Shown here piece after piece: positions 25,114-37,770 of a stretch of 64,000 bases of DNA. The position numbers and the translations under genes were made by a program. The stretch is from Linnemannia schmuckeri (lineage: Eukaryota > Mortierellomycota > Mortierellomycetes > Mortierellales > Mortierellaceae), in NCBI GenBank assembly GCA_029449235.1, contig JANATG010000013.1, positions 930,001 through 994,000 on the forward strand, written 5' to 3'. Below the pieces are notes generated by a model, which saw nothing but the letters and a program-made list of their open reading frames with translations, was not told where the DNA came from and ran no database searches. Every line of letters begins with the position of its first letter. Within the stretch, counting starts at the first letter, position 1.

Positions 25114-27650
25114 TCAGGGTGTCTTTGAAGGAGAAGAAGGAGGAAGAGATGAAGGGGCATGAATTTGAGCACTAGAAGGGGTAATAGTGGTAGTTGTCGT
25201 AGTTTGGAACGCAGATCTCTTCTTCAAAACGAGCTGCACAGCTGGATCATCGATCACAACTGTATGTGGACCTCGCATCAGCGATGTTGTTGAGGTATTG
25301 TAAGATAGAGCACATGGTTGTGGTCGAGACGACATTACGGTGGCGGCGACGGGGCCTGGAGAAGCACGGGCTTGATCTGGTGGTAGTATTGGTGATGATA
25401 GAACTTCTTCTGTAGTAAGTGGGCTGCCTGTCTGTCGTTTCTTCACTCTGCTACGTTCATGATGTAAATGGCGAAAGGAGTCGAAGTAGTGCTGATCGGG
25501 GGTTGTCAATGTTGAAGACGACGGTGTGATAGGCGTGCTCAAGTTGCTGCGATTGGACGTCAGAGAGAGGGAGGAGAGGTCGAGCTGGGATGGCTGAGGC
25601 CGGAAAATAATAGGCACGGTCGGTGGCGTGTAGTTGTAAGAACCCATATTAGGCGTTGTTGCTGCCACCGGTCCTATAGTTGCTGTTGTTGTGTTCGCAG
25701 ACTGCACAAAAGAGACCGCATTGCGTGTTGATGCTTGGTCGCCATGTGCACAAGAATGGCATACGTTATTGCTGCTGCTGATAGGGACTTGATTGCGTTG
25801 CTGGGCCGACGGTTGTGGTTCAGGGTAGAAAATCTTAATTCCATCCCTTGCGAGAATGGGGTCAACAGAAGAAGAAGGTGGGTCCTGTTTACTTGTAGGA
25901 GGAGGCGGCGCTGACATGATGTATGTGCTGCTTCCAACCCGACGACGTCGACGAATGACGACGAAAAACAATACAGCTACCAAGAGACATAGCGTAACAA
26001 CAACACTACTTATGATAACAAGCAAAACGACTGAAGGTTGGTTGTTGTTGTCGCTGCTGCTGGCAGCAGTGGCGCTTGGCTCAGTTCTTCCAGCATTCGT
26101 CTCGCTCGCATTACTGGCAGCGTGTACTAAGGTGGTGTCTACGCTTGACGATGGTGGCGATGCCTCTAACGATGGGTTGATCAGCCCGGATCCTGTCCAG
26201 ATTCCAGTAAAGGTATCGAAGAGGTGGAATCTCGCAGTGCCAGTTGCCTTGTCAAGAGAGTAGACTGCAATTCTCCCACTATCACCAGTGGACTCGCTCA
26301 ATGCTGTCCCAACCATGTTTTTGTTAAAAGGAGGCAGCTCTCCATTAGTCGCCACCTTCACCAACTTATTTGAGATGCTGGGCCGTAAGGCGTAGACTAC
26401 CGTCAAGTTATTGGGCGCCTAAATTAGATAAAAGAGTGAGTAATTGAACCATCGCGTTTTAGCATCTTATTATTGAAGAAAGTATCATAGAAGGCGAAAC
26501 CAAATAAATATCTGAACCATCTAATTGTTGCTCTTTGTGGTGCTGGAACGTCTTGGAGGCAATAATTCAAGCATCGGGTGGTAACACTGTGTCCTTGCAA
26601 GAAAGTCGAACAAAATGCTTCATACGAAAAGAGAGGCCCCCTTACATTTGTTATGGCTTTTTGTCTTGCTATTGCTTACCTGATCCAGGATGTACGCGAC
26701 ATTTTGAGCGCTGACTGGAACGGCGTCGGGGGTCAAGATGGCACCTTCATTGTCAATTGGTTGTTTTGGACCGGTAAAGACCCAAGAGATAGGAGCGTTG
26801 GTTCCCGCGTCATTGATGACGTTCGACGCACTGTATAGAGATCCGACGCTGTCCTCGCCAAACACGGCGATCACCCCGCTTGTTGTTGTCGTGGAATACG
26901 CTCCAACGGCCAGCATGGGAGTCTTCGACGGTAAAGTATCGAATCCTTGAGTACTAACGGAGGTTGTCGTGAAAATTTTTAAAAAAAGTCGAAAGAACTA
27001 AGATGTGAGGCTGGAAAAGAGAGAAAGGTAACGTGCTAACTTGCTCTCGGGTTTCAAAAAGGGCATTCCTAATAGTAAAACAACGGGAGAAGACCATGAA
27101 CAATTCAAAGCGAAAGAAGATGAACTTACGCTATAGTTATGCTGGTGGTATTCCTTAGCACGCCTATCCACCCTTCCTTCGCCGTCCTCGCGCCACTGGC
27201 AGGATTGGAACTTGCGACAATCCCCCAAGCAACGGCATAATCATCCAGACCCCGAACCTGCATCGTCGCAAAGAGCTTTGAGCTCTTGTACTGAATAGTC
27301 GGTACGTCAAAAGCCTGTCTGAGCTCATTGGTGGGTAAAAGCAAAGCGCCGGACGAATACATCCCCAATTGAAGTACCTCTGTAGAAGCAATGGCGAGGC
27401 TAATGAAGCCCGAGGGGTTGGTGAAACAATTCTTTTCGGCTGTGGAGCTCCACTGGAATAATGAGTCGGTCTTGAAATTGGATGTAATGTACTCGACTTT
27501 TGGAGCGTCGATGTGGGTGATGTCGACCATGTGCGATGCCAGGGTCGGGGTGCCATCGGGGACTCCAAACAGAAAGATGAGGCGTGAACTGTTCGAGTAG
27601 AAGGAGGGGGCCAGACAGGGATTTGTGTAAGCTGGGAGCTTAAGGTTCAT
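25114..27650 (-). CDS. array gene A: single-pass membrane protein of tandem family
   Basis: Three exons (27650-27130, 26953-26680, 26418-25114), intron phases 2 and 0; 699 aa. Seen: the N-terminal region starts near PAYTNPCLAP and keeps the family pattern of one early Cys and a second near NCFTNPSG. Exon 2 ends in AYILDQ. Exon 3 begins with the strand LTVVYALRP and keeps F-D-T-xTGxWTG. A membrane helix (about residues 390-415) is followed by RRRRR. The tail contains YTPPT, then PIIFRPQ. It is the most diverged of the four intact copies: the Gly-rich motif in the helix is lost and the tail is Ser/Thr/Pro-rich rather than Gln-rich. No signal peptide is visible. The family was not recognised from known domains. 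A receptor- or sensor-like surface protein is inference. A more upstream in-frame ATG exists at 27707. Confidence 0.82.
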
Positions 27651-28089
27651 TATGTGAAGATTGTTATTATTACACGGTGAAGGTATGAAAGGGAGGGAAG
27701 GGAACACTCGAGGAAGAGTATGTTTGAAAGAGAGTGATCGGAGAGGAGGAGAAAGTGAGAGTTATACTTGGTTGGTGAACGGAAAGAAAAGAAAGTGCAC
27801 TGTTGACCAAAAGGATGGTCGATAAATAAAAACAATGGGACGATGTAAAAAGAAGAGGGCGAATAATTCAAGCAACAGACAAACGATACCAGGGTGGAGA
27901 TCATGCAGGCACAACAATAATGTGGCGTACATAACAAACAAATATTGCATGGTTCACCTGCATACATTTTTTTTTTTTGAAGAAGCATCAAAGATGAAGT
28001 ACACAAAACACAATACACCATCCAGAATGCCTCTTTTTATTAGGGCCACGAACCATTTGTTTTTTTGTAAGACAGGGATCATGCCTTCA
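27651..28089. other. promoter region of array gene A
   Basis: Purine-rich on the plus strand, hence pyrimidine-rich in the direction of gene A. No coding exon seen. Confidence 0.5.
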
Positions 28090-30159
28090 TTATTTTTGGG
28101 TATTGGGTGTATACTGAGGGTTAGCAGGCGGGGGTTTATAAAGCTGCTGGATCTCGTGAAGTGCCGGCGTCGAGAGGGCCAGCGGCGTCGTAATAGGAGT
28201 CGTCGGGCTCGTTGGGTACTCTGCGCTAGTTGTGTTGTTACTCAACGAACACAGAGTATTGCTGTTGGCGGGGCTGCCCACACTAACACTATGGGCTGAA
28301 GACGACTGGGCGTGATTATTGAAGATGATCGGTGAAAGCTCCTGTTGGGATGCTTGTGGTTGTCGCTGTTGTGGGATTAGAGTTGGGGGCGTATACACAT
28401 GTTGTTGTTGTCCAATGAGGATTTGTGGTTGTGCATGTTGTTGATTGGGCACGTAGACCTGTTGACTGAACGTCTGGTTGTGGCTGTAAGGTTGCTGTTG
28501 CGGGATCTGGTAGAAATTCTGTTGTTGAAGTTGTTGCTGCTGTTGCTGGTAAAGATGCTGCTGTTGCTGCTGCTGGGCATAGTTCTGCTGCATCTGCATT
28601 GATGATCCGTACTGGTTGGGCTCCTGATAGTTGCTGATATTGGTGTTGGTGTTGGTGTTGGTATTAGTATTGACAGGGTTAGGCTCCACAGGTACAGCAT
28701 TCTTCTGGCGTCGATTCCGGAGAAACAAGAACGCCACCAAAGCAATAATCACCAATCCTCCAACAACGCCCCCCACAATAGCTCCAAGTGATGACGATTT
28801 GGACTCTCCATCACCGCCATTGGCGCTATTACTGGATGAAGGCAAGGAACCGCCACCACCACTGCCTGTCGAGGAAGGTAAGTTGCCACTACCGCCATTG
28901 GTGGAGTCGATTAGTCCCAAACCAGACCATGATCCTGTAGTTGTGTCCAGACTGTTGAAGGTGGGCGAGAGTGTGTTAAAGCTCGAGTAGGTCACGATCC
29001 GGGTGTCGAGCGCTGTTGCGGATAGGATGTTGCTGAACCTGGGGACTTGACCTTTGATGGTGAGGGTGTTAAGTGCTGAAGATGCACCGGGTTTTAGGTA
29101 GTAGACGACTGTTGATCCATCTGAGCTCTATAGCAGGCGAATTAATTAGAATGACCGTCAAATGCTGTAGACTGCGGAGGAAAGCAAAAATAAGACATAG
29201 TACTCCAGGCAAACAAACCCATAATACCCAAGAATGCAAAGATCACTATTATGGAAATTACCTGATCCAAGATATACGCTGTATCCTTCATCGTAACGGG
29301 AATAGCATTGGTGGTTAAGGCGATCCCTGACATGGCCACCTTGACAGGATTGTCGAGATTGATGATTCTCTCGTTCGGTGTGGCGACAGTCGACAAAGTC
29401 CCTGTGGTATTGTACATGACAGCGCCGCCGAGGTAATCAAAGATGGTGGTGTATCCCACTCCGCGGGAAGGGTCGACAGTATAGGTGCCAATGGTAAGAA
29501 GAGGGTTTGATGTCAGGCTGGAGGACATATCGAAACTAAAAAATAAGGGAAGTGAAACAAAGTGAGTCCACGTGTACACAGCATTTCAAATCAATTTGAA
29601 CGACAGACACAAAAAAGGTAAATCGTTTCCTCTTTTTTTGAGCGTTGAAAAGCATGCACACTTACTTGTAGTTGCTGGATCTAAGGATGGTGGCATTGAA
29701 TCGGATACCAGCCCAATAAGAATTGGTCCCAATAACAGTCGTATTCGTTTGCGCCAGCACCCAATCTGATCCACTCGCAGCTCCATTAATCGCAAAGTTC
29801 TTCGGCGATGAAAAAGCGACCTCGGGGAAATAGATTGACGGTTCAATCACCCCAGCAGGGTTGATGTTCGTGAAATGAGTCTTGAAGGCGCCAAATTGGA
29901 CGACCAAGAAGGGGGCGCCGGTGGGATTGGCATGTCCCGGGTAGCTGTAACAGGCCAGGGGCTGGGAACTGCTCCAAGCAAGTAAATTTATCTGAGAAGC
30001 GAATGGTTTTGCGGTGGGGGCGTTGATGTTGGTGAGATCGACTGTGTGAGCCACGAGGGTGCTTTCTTGAGTAGAGGTGATCCCGACTAGGTAGACTGTG
30101 TTGCTGCCGGCTGCTGCTGCGGGAACAAGACAGGGTTTAGAGTATGCGGGGATACTCAT
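28090..30159 (-). CDS. array gene B: single-pass membrane protein of tandem family
   Basis: Three exons (30159-29666, 29535-29262, 29127-28090), intron phases 2 and 0; 601 aa. Seen: exon 1 opens with IPAYSKPCLVP and holds YLVG, ACYSYPG and PKNFAING, all shared with its paralogues. Exon 2 ends AYILDQ. Exon 3 opens with SSDGSTVVYYLKPG and reaches FNSLDTTTGSWSGLGL. A Gly/Ser linker precedes the helix GAIVGGVVGGLVIIALVAFL (about 345-365), followed by RNRRQK. The tail is very Gln-rich and carries VYTPPTL, then PIIF. Several N-glycosylation sites (NTT, NAT) lie before the helix. By the positive-inside rule the Gln-rich tail is cytosolic. No signal peptide is apparent. Function unknown. Confidence 0.87.
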
Positions 30160-30878
30160 TTGTATGTTTGGTTGGTCAGGGAGGGAGCGTGGGTGGAGAA
30201 GGGGTATGGAGTTGTGAGGGAAGGTGCGTGAAAGGCGTTGAGGAGAAACAGGAAGGAGGAGGAGGAGGAGGAGGAGTGAAGAGTGAGCGAGAGAGTAAGA
30301 GTGAGAAGGAGGGAGGGCTCAGAAGGAAGAAAGTGAAGTGAGAAAAAGAAATAATGAAAACAGTTTTCAGGAACGAATATGGAAAAGATAAACAAGCGTT
30401 ATGATCGGTCGACCCTCAGTCCTGTCGACTCACCTTGCCATTTTACATGTCCCCACTGCGGCTCTCAAAGGACACAAATGGACATGCTGGACCTAAGAGT
30501 AGGATTGAATCCAACTCGCCTCCCTTTCCCTCTAATTATTGTGAACAACCTGAGCCCTCTCTCCCCTTCCGTCATTTCACTTTGCTATTTCGTTGTGCTG
30601 ATGAGAGCAATTTCACAATTTCTCATCGACCAGTCTGGACCCTCTCGGCAACCTTGATCTTTTTTTCTGATGACTACCTCGGAGGGTTACAAAGACTCGT
30701 CTTTGCCGCATAGCTTCACTTCTCTCTCCGAGGAACTCGCTCAAGCCAGTCAGTCAAAAATAAGAAAGCCCGTGCGTGTCGCTTTTGTTTTTCGTTTTTC
30801 CTCTTAATGTGGAAAAATGTGAGGTTAGTTTTATTTTCATGGCTTCCCCATTCAAACATTAGGATGCTTTTTTTTTCT
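30160..30878. other. intergenic between array genes B and C
   Basis: The left part (30160-30360) is a strong polypurine stretch on the plus strand and the presumed promoter of gene B. The remainder holds the 3' end of gene C. No gene seen. Confidence 0.5.
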
Positions 30879-32842
30879 CTATTGGGCATAGTCGCTTCCA
30901 GATTGTGGGACAAACTGTGGGTTGGAAGGAGGTTGGACGACACTTTTCACTTCCGGTTCCATGGTCTCAGAAATGGCCGTACTCGTCAACTCGGGTGCAA
31001 AATATTGAGGATTGGAGGGCTTGTTAGGAATAAAAGGAACAGGAGGAACATGATGAAGTGTCTGTAGGTGCTGGGACTCGGGGGTACTGTATGCAACTTG
31101 TGATGTCGGGGTGACAGGGGTTTGGGGGTACTCTGAGACAGCAGTAGTTGAAGGAGAGTATGCAGCCTGAGTGTATGTTGGACTGCTTCCTGAAGTCGAC
31201 TGAGGCTGGAAGATGATGGGGGCCGCGGTTAGGTGCTGTTCTTGGGAGAAGAGGGTTGGTGGCGTGTAGGTGTACGGTTGCTGTTGCTGTTGTTGGGTAT
31301 GGTAGACTGTGGGGTTGTGCTGCGACATGTGGTAGTGAGAGGTAGGTGGGAGATGCTGGTGCTGGTTCTGGTGCTGATAATACGCCTGTTGCTGTTGCTC
31401 ATTAGGATAAACTTGCTGTGTAGGAGGAGCAGTTGGAGGGGTGGTTGCATTCTCGAGTTTACTAGGGTCCTGATAAGTGTTATTTGTAGGAGGACTGACA
31501 GCTGCTGGTTTGTACCCATTGCAGCGCTTTCGAGTAACAAAGAAAACGATCAAAGCAATGACGACCAGTCCACCAACCACTCCTCCAATAATTGCACCCA
31601 GGGGTACCTTTGAACCACCATCATCGCCGCCACCGTTGTTGCCTGGGGGTTTAGCAGCCCTGATCAAATTGGGTCCTGTCCAGGTTCCTGCACTGGTGTC
31701 GAGGCTGTTAAAGAAGACGGCGCTGGTGTTGGAGGTGCTGTAGATGACGATCTTTGACCCCACTGCGGCGGCTGACTGGACGGTGGAGAAGATGGGGACG
31801 TCGCTTGTGATGGAGAGGGCCTGGAGCTTTGGGGATTGGCTCGGGTTGATGGAGTAGACGATTGTTGTTCCATCGGATGCCTACAACAGAAGGGGGAAAA
31901 TAATGTCGACGAATTATTATACAACGACAAAAAGGGGGAAGAGTCGACAAAATGATCGATTGGACGACGCCGAGGGTTCGAAGTATTTACCTTGTCCAAG
32001 AAATATCCGACGTTGTTCATGGTCACTGGGATCGCAGCATCAGTCAATTTGATCCCACTCATATCCACGTCCTGAGTCTTGGCCAGGGTGATAAGGCTGC
32101 CATTGGGATCTCCCAGAACCGAATTCTGGTTGAGCTGGGTGCTGAAGATCATGCCTGCACCAGCCTTATCAAAGACAATACTATATCCTGAAGTGCCTCC
32201 TGGTGAAAACGTTCCCACAGATACACTTGGAAGTGCCGATGGGTACTGGGACGTAAAGTATCTATTGAAGAGTAAAAAAAAGCATACGAACGATGGTCAG
32301 ACGCACGAAAGCAAGAGAAGAATTGTGCGTCAAGCCCTTGAGCAACCAAAATGAAACGGTAGACTTTACGAGTGGAAGGAGTAGAGAGAATCAGTTGCGT
32401 TGAACCGAGCACCACTCCAGGATGAACCCGTGCCAGGAAACGTCTTATTGGTATAAACATGAAAAAAGTCAAAGTTGCCACTGGCGCCTGCAAAGGAAAA
32501 CAGTTTAGGCGAAACGAAAGCGACTTCGCGGTAGTAGATGGGGGGTTCGATACTGCTAGTGGCTCTGACGTTAGTGAATCGAGAGAGTGAACCGAATTGT
32601 GCAAAGAAGGCGATTGAGGCCGCGTTGCCAGAGTAAGGAAAACAGGCGGTGGGGCCTTTACTGGTCCATTCTTCGGTAAATGTTTGCGTAGCGTAGAGGG
32701 TGGCGACAGGGGAATCGAGGTTGGAGAGGTCGAGTTTGTGGACGTTGAGTGTTCCTTCAGCGGCGGGGGAGATACCGAGGAGAAGGATGTCTCCCGAGGC
32801 TGTAGATGTTAAGCAAGGGTATGTGTAGAGGGGTACGCTCAT
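30879..32842 (-). CDS. array gene C: single-pass membrane protein of tandem family
   Basis: Three exons (32842-32370, 32261-31991, 31880-30879), phases 2 and 0; 581 aa. Exon 2 is 271 bases, one codon shorter than in A, B and D. Seen: start VPLYTYPCLTS, then ILLLGIS, ACFPYSG and PKLFSFAG. Exon 2 reads LPSVSVGTF and ends GYFLDK. Exon 3 opens with ASDGTTIVYSINPSQ and ends its ectodomain at FNSLDTSAGTWTGPNL. The helix GAIIGGVVGGLVVIALIVFF is followed by RKR. The tail is Gln/Tyr/Pro-rich with TYTPPTL, then PIIFQPQ, and repeated TP motifs. It lies 720 bases from B and 1.5 kb from D on the same strand. Function unknown; orientation N-outside is inferred from the charge pattern. Confidence 0.87.
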
Positions 32843-34371
32843 GTTCGATAGTTAATGCGTTCCTGATCAGTTGGAGTGAAAAGGGTGAGTGTAGGAGGAA
32901 GAGAGTGAACGTTGGATGAAGGAGTAAAGGCGATATAAAGAGGAAAAGGGTAAAGAAAGGAAGGGGTATGTAGAGAGGGGAGAACGGGTAGTGAAGGAAG
33001 GGGATGGGGAAGGTAAAGAGAAGTAGAAAGGAAAGTGAGGAAAGGAAAGAGAGGAAAAGGCCCTTGAAACCAGAGGGAGAATGAAAACGGACGAGGCCGG
33101 TTGCCCTCTCTCTTTCCTTCGTTTGTTACTCGAACCCTTCTTGCTGTTACGCTCTTTGTTGTGAGCCGCAATTCACAATAAGCGCAGACCAAACAACAAA
33201 TTCGACTCACTTCTTTATTACAAAGAAAGGTCCGCTCCCTCTCTGCCTGCCTGCCTTCCTCGGTGTTCATCTTTGGTCAAAGGAAAAGAAAGTTAGCGAG
33301 AGCCCAGTTCATCCTGTATCTCTCACTGAATTGCATATTATCCTGAACACCAAAGTCGCGCTCACTGTGTGTCTTTCGTCATGTATTCATCCGCATCGAC
33401 TTTTCTAACCACCTATCCCTTTACACCACCGCTCAGTGATCGAAATGGTGGCAAAAAGGATTGGACATTTAACTTCCCCCAACCATGCAAAATGTCATCT
33501 GACAGCATTGGGGTGTGGTGTACGTAGGTCCGACAAGCAAGCACTCTAGCGATCTCCCTTGCAGAAATAGTCTTTAAAGTTTTTCACAAGAAAGGACTCT
33601 GTTCCTTTGGCAAATAATTCCTTCTCATCAGTCACTTATCCTGTACTTTTCTTCCTTTCATCACCCCCTTCGCCCATGGTCCCATATTGTTTGTTTAACA
33701 GGGCGCCTGTGTGTTGTGCGTAGAACCGCTTCCTTTATATGAAGAAAAGCAAGGAGAGACATTCTTCCACAGTGGCTGGATGAGTGCAAGACAAAACAAA
33801 TAAACAGAATCATGTGGTGGGTAGGTTCGTGCGACCATCCCCCTTCTTGTGGTTTATCCCCGACCTCTATTTCTAGCATCACCGTTGTACACAGGCAGGC
33901 AAGAATGAACCTCTCTTTCTTCCGCTTTTCACGCTCTCATCCACAACGGGTACGAAACAAACAAACAAAAAAAAACGTTCTGCAAATGAGGTAAAATGCC
34001 CAATGACCACGTCTTGAAAGGACGCCTTGGACAAAGTCCCCTTTTTTGGGTATCGCCTTCTTACTAGCAGGTACTTTATTTGCTGAACCGAGACTTGACT
34101 AAGGTTGTAACAGTTTGATTCAGTCAACACCAATTAAGGCCTGCCACTCGTGAAAGGATGAGTTGAACGAGTGGGAAAAGGAAAAGGCGGGGGACAGGAC
34201 AGTGTGGATATGGTCTTTCCACACTTTTTTTGTTCAAATTGAATGTTTATTCGTGGTTCATGCAAGCTTTTTTTTGATTTTCTCATTTTTTACTCATGGG
34301 TGGTGGTTGGTGTATTAGTTAAAACATATGGTATAGGTCTGACTTCCTGTTTGTTTGTGTTTAGTTTTTGT
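32843..34371. other. intergenic between array genes C and D
   Basis: 32843-33260 is polypurine on the plus strand and probably the promoter of gene C. 33270-34370 shows no coding signal; short open frames there have no family resemblance. Confidence 0.5.
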
Positions 34372-36629
34372 TTACTGAGGGTGTTGGTAACCAGTAATGG
34401 TAGGGGGGGTGTAAACAACAGGGGTTTGAGAGGGGCTGCCTACAGAGGCGCCAGGGGAAGAACCAGTAGGTAGCATCTGGTAATGGGAAGGCGAAGTGCC
34501 TTGCGAATGGATGCTTCCAGCCTGGGTTCCGGGTGGGTAGACATAGGCCTGCTGGCTCTGAGCGGGTGCGATTGAGTAGACTGACTGGTGGGGCTGGAAG
34601 ATGTTGGGGTTCTGACCAGTCTGCTGCTGCTGGACAATAGGGGGCTGACCGGGGGCGGCAGTATATGGGTTATAGGACAGGCGGGGGTCAGCGTACCCTG
34701 ATTGTGCCTGCTGTGGTTGCACGTGTTGTTGCTGTTGCTGTTGGAAGACCTGAGGTTGGAGCTGTTGCAGCTGTTGTGGTTGGTATTGTTGTTGTTGCTG
34801 CTGCTGTGGTTGCAACTCTTGTTGTTTGAACTGAGCTGCGGCGGCGTAAGGCGAATCCTGGTAGGCGGGGATAGGGGACTGAAGGGCTGCTGCTGCGGCT
34901 ACTGGTGGTGCTCCTGGCTGCTGGGAAGTCTCGGCATAGTAGGTAGGGACCACGGGGGCCGCAACCTTCTTCTTCTGACGACGGTTGCGGATGAAGAGGA
35001 AGGCGACCAAAGCAACGACGACCAGACCTCCAACAACGCCTCCAACGATTGCTCCAATAGAGGCACCGCCCTTCTCCTCACTACCAGAAGTACTGTTACC
35101 GCTGCCGTTGCCATTGCCACCGTTACCACCTCCAGAGGTGGAAGGGTTTCCTGGAGTGGAGGGTTTGGGTGGAGGAGCTTTCAATCCGATTCCTGCCCAC
35201 TTTCCTGTTGTCGTGTCGAAGCTGTTGAACGAGGCTGTGGTTCCGTCGACGCGGTAGGTGATAATCTGGGAGTTTTGGGAGGTAGCTGCAATGTTGGAAG
35301 AGAAGGGCAAGACGTCGCCGGTAGTAGTGACGACCTGCAGCTTGTTGGATTGGCCAGGGTTGATAGAGTACACGACCGTGCTTCCATCAGCTGCCTGTGT
35401 GAGCAAAAGAACAAAAAAATAGGGGGTTAGGGAGGGAAGGAGGTCCAAGAGTCGATCGTTTTGTTAGCACAATTTTTGTGTTAGGAAGGGATGAGTGGAC
35501 GGGCGTAAACTGTGGTTGAGGAAGACACAGAGAGGCAGGCACAACATCCGATCGAACTTTTTCTTTTTTGCCATGCATGGCATAGATTATCTCCTCTCAT
35601 TCGTTTACCTTGTCAAGAATATAACCGGTGGTGCCGATGTTCACGGGGATGGCATCCGGGGTCAACTTGATGTTATTCATGTCAACAGTTTGGGAGATTC
35701 CAAGGGCGAGCAGGTCAGTGATCAGGGGATTTGACCTGTCGTAGCCAGTGGCGGCGTAGACCCTTCCCGAGCCAGCGTTGTCAAAGACGGTCAGATATCC
35801 GCGGGCAGGCGAGACTGTGTTGGGAGTGTAAGTGCCGAGGGAGATGAGAGGAGTCGAGACAGGGTACGACTGCATCCTCGAGCTAAATGAGCAGGGACAG
35901 ATAGGAGAGAATGCACGCGGTAAGTTATAAATTACAATGGGAGAGCGATTAGCTCATTCTTGTTGCTCTCTCCCTCTCTCTCCCTCTCGCTGTTTCCCCT
36001 CAACCAGCCTTTCGCACGAAAACAGGGAATGGCAGTGAGAGAGAGGCGGAAAAATCTCGTGGAATTTTTTTGTAAGCCCATCTTGTCCTCATTCGTTTCT
36101 TTAGTTCATTGTCATCAACCTACTTCATAGTTCCATCGAGTCCGCTAGTTCCGTTAAGACGAATCCCGACCCAAGGGGAGCTGGTGGAAAGGGTAGTCTG
36201 GTTGGTCAAAGCCGCAACAAAAGCAATAGGTCCAGCATGGCCTACAATGGCATAGTTTTTGGGTGACGCCCAAGCATATCCATCAAACCGTGAGGGCGCC
36301 TCGACAACTCCACTCGAAAGAATGTTGGAATCGTATGAGGTAAAAGGCCCAAACTGCTGGAAATGCAATGCAGCCGTATTGGGGTTGGTGTCTCCCGGGT
36401 AGGTTGAACAAGCCTTTGGGGCGTTGTTCTTCCAATAGAGGGCGTTAAGGCTCGAGACTGCGCGAGTCGACACGGGAGTCTGGATGTTGGCGATATCGAC
36501 GACGTAGACTTCAAGAAGTCCGTTGGAGACGTCCGACACTCCAGCGAGGTAGATTTTTGTCGACCCTTTGGTGACGAAACTGGCGATGCATGGGTTGGTG
36601 AAGGTGGGGATCACTGTTGAGCTAGCCAT
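34372..36629 (-). CDS. array gene D: single-pass membrane protein of tandem family
   Basis: Three exons (36629-36124, 35882-35609, 35394-34372), phases 2 and 0; 600 aa. Seen: start with IPTFTNPCIAS, then IYLAGVS, ACSTYPG, SPKNYAIVGHAG and SPWVGIRLNG. Exon 2 reads LISLGTY and ends GYILDK. Exon 3 opens with AADGSTVVYSINPGQ and reaches FNSFDTTTGKWAGIGL. A Gly/Ser/Asn linker is followed by GAIVGGVVGGLVVVALVAFL and RNRRQKK. The tail is Ala/Gln-rich. The PIIF-type motif is reduced to NIFQPH, and VYTPPT sits at the extreme C-terminus. It is the closest relative of the neighbouring pseudogene E (shared SRFxG, VGHAG and SPW in exon 1). An in-frame ATG 15 codons upstream is less likely. Confidence 0.87.
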
Positions 36630-37770
36630 TTTGTGATATGGAGAGGAAGGGAGAGTGGGAGGAGAAGGGGGCAAGGGAAGAGGGACGAGGTCGGAAGGAA
36701 AGAGAGAGAAAAGAGAAAAGAAGAGAGGTAAAAAGAAGAATAAGAGAAAGAAAGATATGAGCGCGAGAGAGAGGGAAGGGAATGGGTTGACATAGCTCTT
36801 CTACCCTTGGATGACTCTCTCGCTCCGCAACTAGACCAATTGAGCAAAGAAAAAAAAGAAAAAATAAAAAATAAAAAATAAAAAATTGCTCTCATCGCCC
36901 TCTGGCTGGTAGGCGGTGGCAATGTGTTTTTAGTAGTTTTTTTTTTTTTTTCCTGTACCCTGGCAGTACAAAAAAAGAAGTCGGCTCATGGAATTCCATA
37001 AGAACTGATCAAAACAAAAAAAAAAAAAAAAAAAAAAAATTAGAGGGAGCGGCGGACAGGATAGGCACCAAACCCTATTTGTCTCTCATCAGTCACCAGT
37101 ATTCTCCTTGCTCCCTCTCTAAGAAAAAAAAATGCACTAGTCCAAACCAGGTGGGCTCTTCTTTCAGCGGGTATATCGATAGACGGACTGACATCTTGAC
37201 AACCCATTGCATAGCACTGCCGCATACTGAAACCCACTTAGTCTCAAAATCAAAGCAAGCTCTCCAAATTCATATCCAGCTCGGCTCCCTCTCTACCTCC
37301 CTCGCTTCCTCCTTTCTTTTATTCTGCGCTGGCCTCTTTTTTCTGAGGGTGCGCTTGTGCCCTTTGGTGAGTGTTAAAGATTTTGATTGTCCGCCTGAGC
37401 ACAACAAAAAAAAATGTTGTTGAGGGTGGTCTGGGCCCAAGAAATGTTGTCAGGAATGAGAAGAATGGGCGTTATTTTTTTGTACAGCTGCAACGTGGGC
37501 GAGAACAGCAAGAACAAAGCCCATTTCACTACTGTTTGGCTGATGTAAAATGCGCTGCTGTTCTTTCTAGCTACCCCCTATGGCGGTCACACGCATATGT
37601 TTGTAACATCTTTCTTTGAATGGAATACAACATTAATTGCGGAAAGTATTTTTGAAATGTTTGTGGTGCTTTAATGTATTATCCTTCGCAGATAAACAAT
37701 ATAAACCACTAGCAAGCTATATATTTCGGAATGTCAACCACGTAGTCATCTATGATGAGTAGGCACTGTT
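36630..37770. other. intergenic: promoter of array gene D, poly(A) at 37017-37039
   Basis: 36640-36780 is polypurine on the plus strand (gene D leader). A 23-A run follows at 37017-37039. No coding exon seen up to the pseudogene tail. Confidence 0.5.

Noticed and set aside
28631..28990. Plus-strand frame starting with Leu-Val repeats
   Set aside because: Mirror of an Asn-Thr repeat in array gene B.
34702..35430. 242-codon plus-strand Leu/Gly-rich frame
   Set aside because: Antisense of the Gln/Asn-rich tail and linker of array gene D.
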